64,000 nucleotides of DNA. It comes from Syntrophobacteraceae bacterium. GTDB lineage: Bacteria > Desulfobacterota > Syntrophobacteria > Syntrophobacterales > Syntrophobacteraceae. Position 1 is the stretch's first letter. The number at the start of each line of letters is the position of its first letter. The translations under genes and the position numbers were made by a program. Shown here in pieces: positions 60,570 to 64,000 of this stretch. Below the pieces are notes generated by a model that did not search any database, was not told where the DNA came from, and saw only the letters and a list, made by a program, of their open reading frames with translations. The stretch spans positions 1-64,000 of the forward strand of contig JALOOX010000001.1 in NCBI GenBank assembly GCA_025454175.1, given 5' to 3'.

Positions 60570-60941
60570 ATGGCGGATAAGAAGATCCTGGTGGTGGACG
60601 ATGAAGAAGGGATTCGGAGGGTGCTCCGCCTGTCGCTGAGCGAGAGCGGTTATCGGGTCCTGACCGCGGGAACGGCCACGGACGCCCTGGAAATCATCCG
60701 TGTCGAGCGTCCGCCCATTGTGCTGGCCGACATCATTATGCCCGGCATGGACGGGATCGAGCTCCTTCAGAGGATCAAGAAGGAGAATCCCGATACGGAA
60801 GTGATCATGATGACCGGTGATGTCGATGGCGAGCTGGCCGTAAACAGCCTTCGCTGCGATGCAGCGGACTTCATCGCGAAGCCCATCAGCTATGGTGCCA
60901 TCGAGACAGCGTTGAAACGTCTGCGCACCAGATCAAGGTGA
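60570..60941 (+). CDS. Stand-alone response regulator receiver protein
   Basis: KKILVVDDEEGIRRVLRLSLSESGYRVLTAGTATDALEIIRVERPPIVLADIIMPGMDGIELL; no output domain. Confidence 0.92.
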   Translation: MADKKILVVDDEEGIRRVLRLSLSESGYRVLTAGTATDALEIIRVERPPIVLADIIMPGMDGIELLQRIKKENPDTEVIMMTGDVDGELAVNSLRCDAADFIAKPISYGAIETALKRLRTRSR

Positions 60942-60991
60942 AAGTGGACCGTGTCGTGTTCCCGCGGTTCCTGAGAAGGGAGTGATCGACC

Positions 60992-61384
60992 ATGGCTAAA
61001 AAAGTCCTCATCGTGGACGACGAACTGGATATTCGGGTGTTCATGTCGACCCTGCTCGAAACGAACGGCTACAGGCCGATTGCCACGGAAGATGGAAAGC
61101 TGGGAATCGAGCTGGCTCGAAAGCACAAGCCGTCCCTGGTGATCATGGACATCATGATGCCCAGGGAAAGCGGCATCAACCTCTATCGCGAGCTCAAGAA
61201 AGACCCTGGCCTCAGGAGTGTCCCCGACATCATGGTCTCTGCCATCGCCCAGAAGACCTTCCTGCACTCTCAACAACTGCTCGATGCCTACGAAGGCGGC
61301 CAGATCCCCGAGCCCGCGGCATACATCGAGAAGCCCGCCGAGCCCCACGAGCTCCTCCAGGCGGTCCAAAGGGCTTTGCCCTGA
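60992..61384 (+). CDS. Stand-alone response regulator receiver protein
   Basis: KKVLIVDDELDIRVFMSTLLETNGYRPIATEDGKLGIELARKHKPSLVIMDIMMPRESGINLYREL; no output domain. Confidence 0.92.
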   Translation: MAKKVLIVDDELDIRVFMSTLLETNGYRPIATEDGKLGIELARKHKPSLVIMDIMMPRESGINLYRELKKDPGLRSVPDIMVSAIAQKTFLHSQQLLDAYEGGQIPEPAAYIEKPAEPHELLQAVQRALP

Positions 61385-61520
61385 CGGGACGCCGGAAGCC
61401 GGTCTGGACCGCACCTTTTTGACTCATGCTCCCGGGTTTTCAATTGTCCCCCCATCCGCCTTCGTGTTAGAGTTTTCGTGGGTAACCGAAATGCCTTCCG
61501 GGGTATTTCAATCACCACCC

Positions 61521-61574
61521 AAAAAGCCTCTGCTTGACCGTAATGGCCAACCTCCAACCGGCAGAGGCTTTTTT
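61521..61574 (+). terminator. Long-loop intrinsic terminator or attenuator hairpin
   Basis: aaaaagcctctgc (61521-61533) / gcagaggcttttttt arm (61561-61574), 13-bp perfect stem, 27-nt loop, U-tract. Confidence 0.6.
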
Positions 61575-61605
61575 CGATTTTGACCTGCCTGGACTCGAGG
61601 GTTTC

Positions 61606-61806
61606 ATGAATCAGGACGACGAGAAGCTTCTTCGCATGAGCAAGGAGATCGTGATCAAATTCATCGAACTGGGCAGGGTCTCGCCCAGCAACTTCGACCA
61701 GCAGTTTCGAAGCGTATTCTGGACGTTGAAGGACACTCTGGTCGGCGCCCAGGTGCCCGATCTCAAACCCGAGCTCCTCCTTTCCGACCGGAAGCAGGAG
61801 GAATAA
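61606..61806 (+). CDS. Small hypothetical protein (about 66 aa from ATG 61606; upstream in-frame TTG 61534 also possible)
   Basis: MNQDDEKLLRMSKEIVIKFIELGRVSPSNFDQQFRSVFWTLKDTLVGAQVPDLKPELLLSDRKQEE; directly upstream of PBP1C gene. Confidence 0.6.
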   Translation: MNQDDEKLLRMSKEIVIKFIELGRVSPSNFDQQFRSVFWTLKDTLVGAQVPDLKPELLLSDRKQEE

Positions 61807-61833
61807 GGTGGGCATCGACTCGGATGGTTGAAG

Positions 61834-64000
61834 GTGACCAAGCGGCCTTTCAAGAGAGCCTGGATCCTGGGCCTGACCGTTGCCCTGGGAATATCGCTGG
61901 CGGCCTGGAAGACCGACCGGGACATGCTCCCATTCCCTGACGACCTGACCGCGGAGACCCTGAGGATCGTCCAGCCCCAGGTCCTGGATCGCCATGAAAT
62001 ACCGCTTTCCACAACCTATGTGAATCCCTGGAACGTTCACGATTGTACTCCCCTGCATCGCATCCCGCCCCTCCTGCGGCAGGCATTCATCCTCTCCGAG
62101 GACAGGCGTTACCTTTGGCACGGCGGCGTCGATTGGCCCGCCAGATTCCATGCCCTCGCCCTGAATCTGGCGGCGGGCCGCGTGGTGCGGGGTGCCAGTA
62201 CCATTTCAGAGCAGGTCGTGCGCATGCTGCATCCGCGACCCAGAACCGTATGGTCCCGCTGGGTGGAAGGTTTCGAGGCGTACGACCTCGAGTCCCGGTT
62301 TTCCAAGGCCGAAATCCTCGAGATCTACCTGAACCAGGTTCCCTATGCTCGCCAGCGCAGGGGAGTTGCCCAGGCCGCGCGGCTCTACTTCGATCGGGAC
62401 CTTCCCCTCCTGAATCAGCGAGAGGTACTCGCCCTGGTCGTCCTGGTCCGGTCCCCCGGCCGCCTGGATCTTTTCGGAGACCCGTCGGCTCTGGATCGGA
62501 GGATCGATGGGCTGAGTCAGCGGCTGTTTGAGGCAGGGCTGATTTCCGAAAGGGATCTCGAGCTTGTCGGAAGCTCGACCCTGCTGCTTCAACCCGCCGA
62601 GCTGACCGTCCATGCCGGCCACTACGTCCGGCATGTTCTGGCCGAAGCGCGACAGTCGGACGCCGGGGAGCCAAAACGGCGCACAACCCTGGACGCCATG
62701 CTTCAGATGAAGCTTCAGGATATCCTGGACAGGAGCCTCAAGGATATGGGGGATCGGGATACCGCCAACGGGGCCATACTGGTGGCGGATCATCGGGCCA
62801 ACGAGATTCTGGCTTGGGTGAATGGCGGCGGCTCGTGGCATGCCAGGTCCGGCTCATGGATCGATGCCGTCACTTTACCCAGGCAGCCGGGTTCAACTCT
62901 GAAGCCTTTTCTTTATTCGCTGGCACTCGAAAAGGGCTGGACGCCGGCGACAATCCTCGACGACTCGCCCCTTTCGGAGCCCCTGAGGTCGGGGCTGCAT
63001 GCATTCCGCAACTACAGCCGCATTCACTATGGCCCCCTGCGCCTGAGGGAGGCTCTGGGCAACTCCCTCAACATCCCGGCCGTTCGCGCCATTCAATTCA
63101 CGGGGGTTCGTGCTTTTCTCGATCGCCTCCGGGAGCTTGGCTTCACGACCCTGGACCGAGGTCCCGACCATTATGGCCAGGGCCTGGCCCTGGGAGACGG
63201 CGAAGTCAGCCTTCTGGAGCTGGTTCAGGCTTATGCCTGTCTTGCCCGCGGGGGACGATTCCTGCCTCTGGCGTGGAGGGCCTCATCCCCTGGCGGTCCG
63301 CAACAGCAGCCGCGACAGGTCATCGACGACGAGATCGCCTCCCTCATCGCCCATATCCTTGCGGACCCCCAGGCTCGGAAGCTGGAGTTCGGAGAGGGAC
63401 ATCTGCTGAGTCTCCCCGTTGAGACCGCCGTCAAGACGGGCACATCCAGCGATCATCGGGACGCCTGGGCTGTCGGCTTCTCTCGTAGCCTCGTGGTGGG
63501 CGTCTGGATGGGGAACCTCGACCGGAGACCCACCCGCAGGCTGACCGGAACCACGGGTCCGGGACTGGTACTGAGAGCTGTTTTCGCGGAGCTCAACGGC
63601 AGGGTCGCACCCGGTCCCCTGGCCATCAGCCCGCGTCTCGTCCGAAAAGCGATCTGCCGGAGGAGCGGGCGACTCCCCGGTCAGGATTGTCCCCTGGCCC
63701 ATGAGCTTTTTGTGCCGGGCTCCGAACCGACGCAGACGTGTGACCTGTCCCACGATGTCCGCGCCGGGACCAACACCGCGCCGGGAGGCTCGAGGGCTCC
63801 CCGTTCGGGCATCCAGCTGGTTCAGCCCGTGGCGGGCCTTGAGCTGGCCATGGATCCCAGGGTGCCTGACTCCCTGCAGGCTTTTTCATTGATCCTTCCC
63901 AGGGGATTGCCTTACAGGAAGGTCGAATGGCTGATGGATGGCGGCCTCGCGGGCACGACCGGCCCGGGCGCCAATCGTTTCGACTGGAGCATGACGAAGG
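61834..64000 (+). CDS. pbpC: Penicillin-binding protein 1C (truncated by window edge)
   Basis: Manual + strand reading: AFILSEDRRYLWHGGVDWPARFHALALNLAAGRVVRGASTISEQVVRML (GT51), ILAWVNGGGSWHARSGSWIDAVTLPRQPGSTLKPFLYSLALEKG, VKTGTSSDHRDAWAVGFSRSLVVGVWMGN (transpeptidase). Confidence 0.92.
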   Translation, partial: MTKRPFKRAWILGLTVALGISLAAWKTDRDMLPFPDDLTAETLRIVQPQVLDRHEIPLSTTYVNPWNVHDCTPLHRIPPLLRQAFILSEDRRYLWHGGVDWPARFHALALNLAAGRVVRGASTISEQVVRMLHPRPRTVWSRWVEGFEAYDLESRFSKAEILEIYLNQVPYARQRRGVAQAARLYFDRDLPLLNQREVLALVVLVRSPGRLDLFGDPSALDRRIDGLSQRLFEAGLISERDLELVGSSTLLLQPAELTVHAGHYVRHVLAEARQSDAGEPKRRTTLDAMLQMKLQDILDRSLKDMGDRDTANGAILVADHRANEILAWVNGGGSWHARSGSWIDAVTLPRQPGSTLKPFLYSLALEKGWTPATILDDSPLSEPLRSGLHAFRNYSRIHYGPLRLREALGNSLNIPAVRAIQFTGVRAFLDRLRELGFTTLDRGPDHYGQGLALGDGEVSLLELVQAYACLARGGRFLPLAWRASSPGGPQQQPRQVIDDEIASLIAHILADPQARKLEFGEGHLLSLPVETAVKTGTSSDHRDAWAVGFSRSLVVGVWMGNLDRRPTRRLTGTTGPGLVLRAVFAELNGRVAPGPLAISPRLVRKAICRRSGRLPGQDCPLAHELFVPGSEPTQTCDLSHDVRAGTNTAPGGSRAPRSGIQLVQPVAGLELAMDPRVPDSLQAFSLILPRGLPYRKVEWLMDGGLAGTTGPGANRFDWSMTK

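Noticed and set aside
1-64000. CRISPR arrays, rRNA, tRNA, transposase genes
   Set aside because: No regularly spaced direct repeats, rRNA-like stretches, tRNA T-loop/acceptor patterns or transposase proteins were recognised; a tRNAscan/Infernal run would be needed to exclude small RNAs formally

Overview
This is a GC-rich, gene-dense bacterial chromosome segment. The gene content (dcw cluster, Hdr-type flavin/FeS complexes, selA, adenine deaminase, HtpX, Mfd) suggests a Desulfobacterota / Syntrophobacterales-like anaerobe; that taxonomy is inference. Left part: a YcaO-domain gene cut by the window edge (minus), RNase D, an Smr-domain protein, a PNPOx-like protein, a DUF4157-like secreted protein, a ferritin-like protein, adenine deaminase, a DUF151 nuclease, a YjbQ-family protein, ProS, Hsp20, HtpX, a tandem-nitroreductase SagB-type protein, beta-carbonic anhydrase, a HExxH protein, gatCA, glgC, TlpA/CcdA, RecO, a RodZ-like HTH protein, a SurA-like PPIase, Mfd, SelA, DnaJ and a TIGR03960-like radical SAM protein. 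Centre: a compact division/cell-wall (dcw) operon, mraZ-rsmH-ftsL-ftsI-murE-murF-murD-ftsW-murC-murB-ftsQ-ftsA-ftsZ. Both lipid-intermediate genes, mraY and murG, are missing from their usual slots, and the junctions are seamless and translationally coupled. Right part: a roughly 12 kb Hdr-superfamily operon. It contains a membrane FeS/cytochrome-b/HdrD-like fusion, an HdrA with a GltD-type NAD(P)H module inserted inside its ferredoxin region, MvhD/FlpD, an orphan FrhB/FdhB-like subunit, a tandem HdrA, HdrC, HdrB and two stand-alone receiver proteins. A PBP1C gene runs off the right edge. The Hdr operon, a predicted NAD(P)H-linked, possibly electron-bifurcating, membrane-coupled complex, and the dcw gaps are the most interesting items. 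No rRNA, tRNA, CRISPR array or transposase was recognised by eye.
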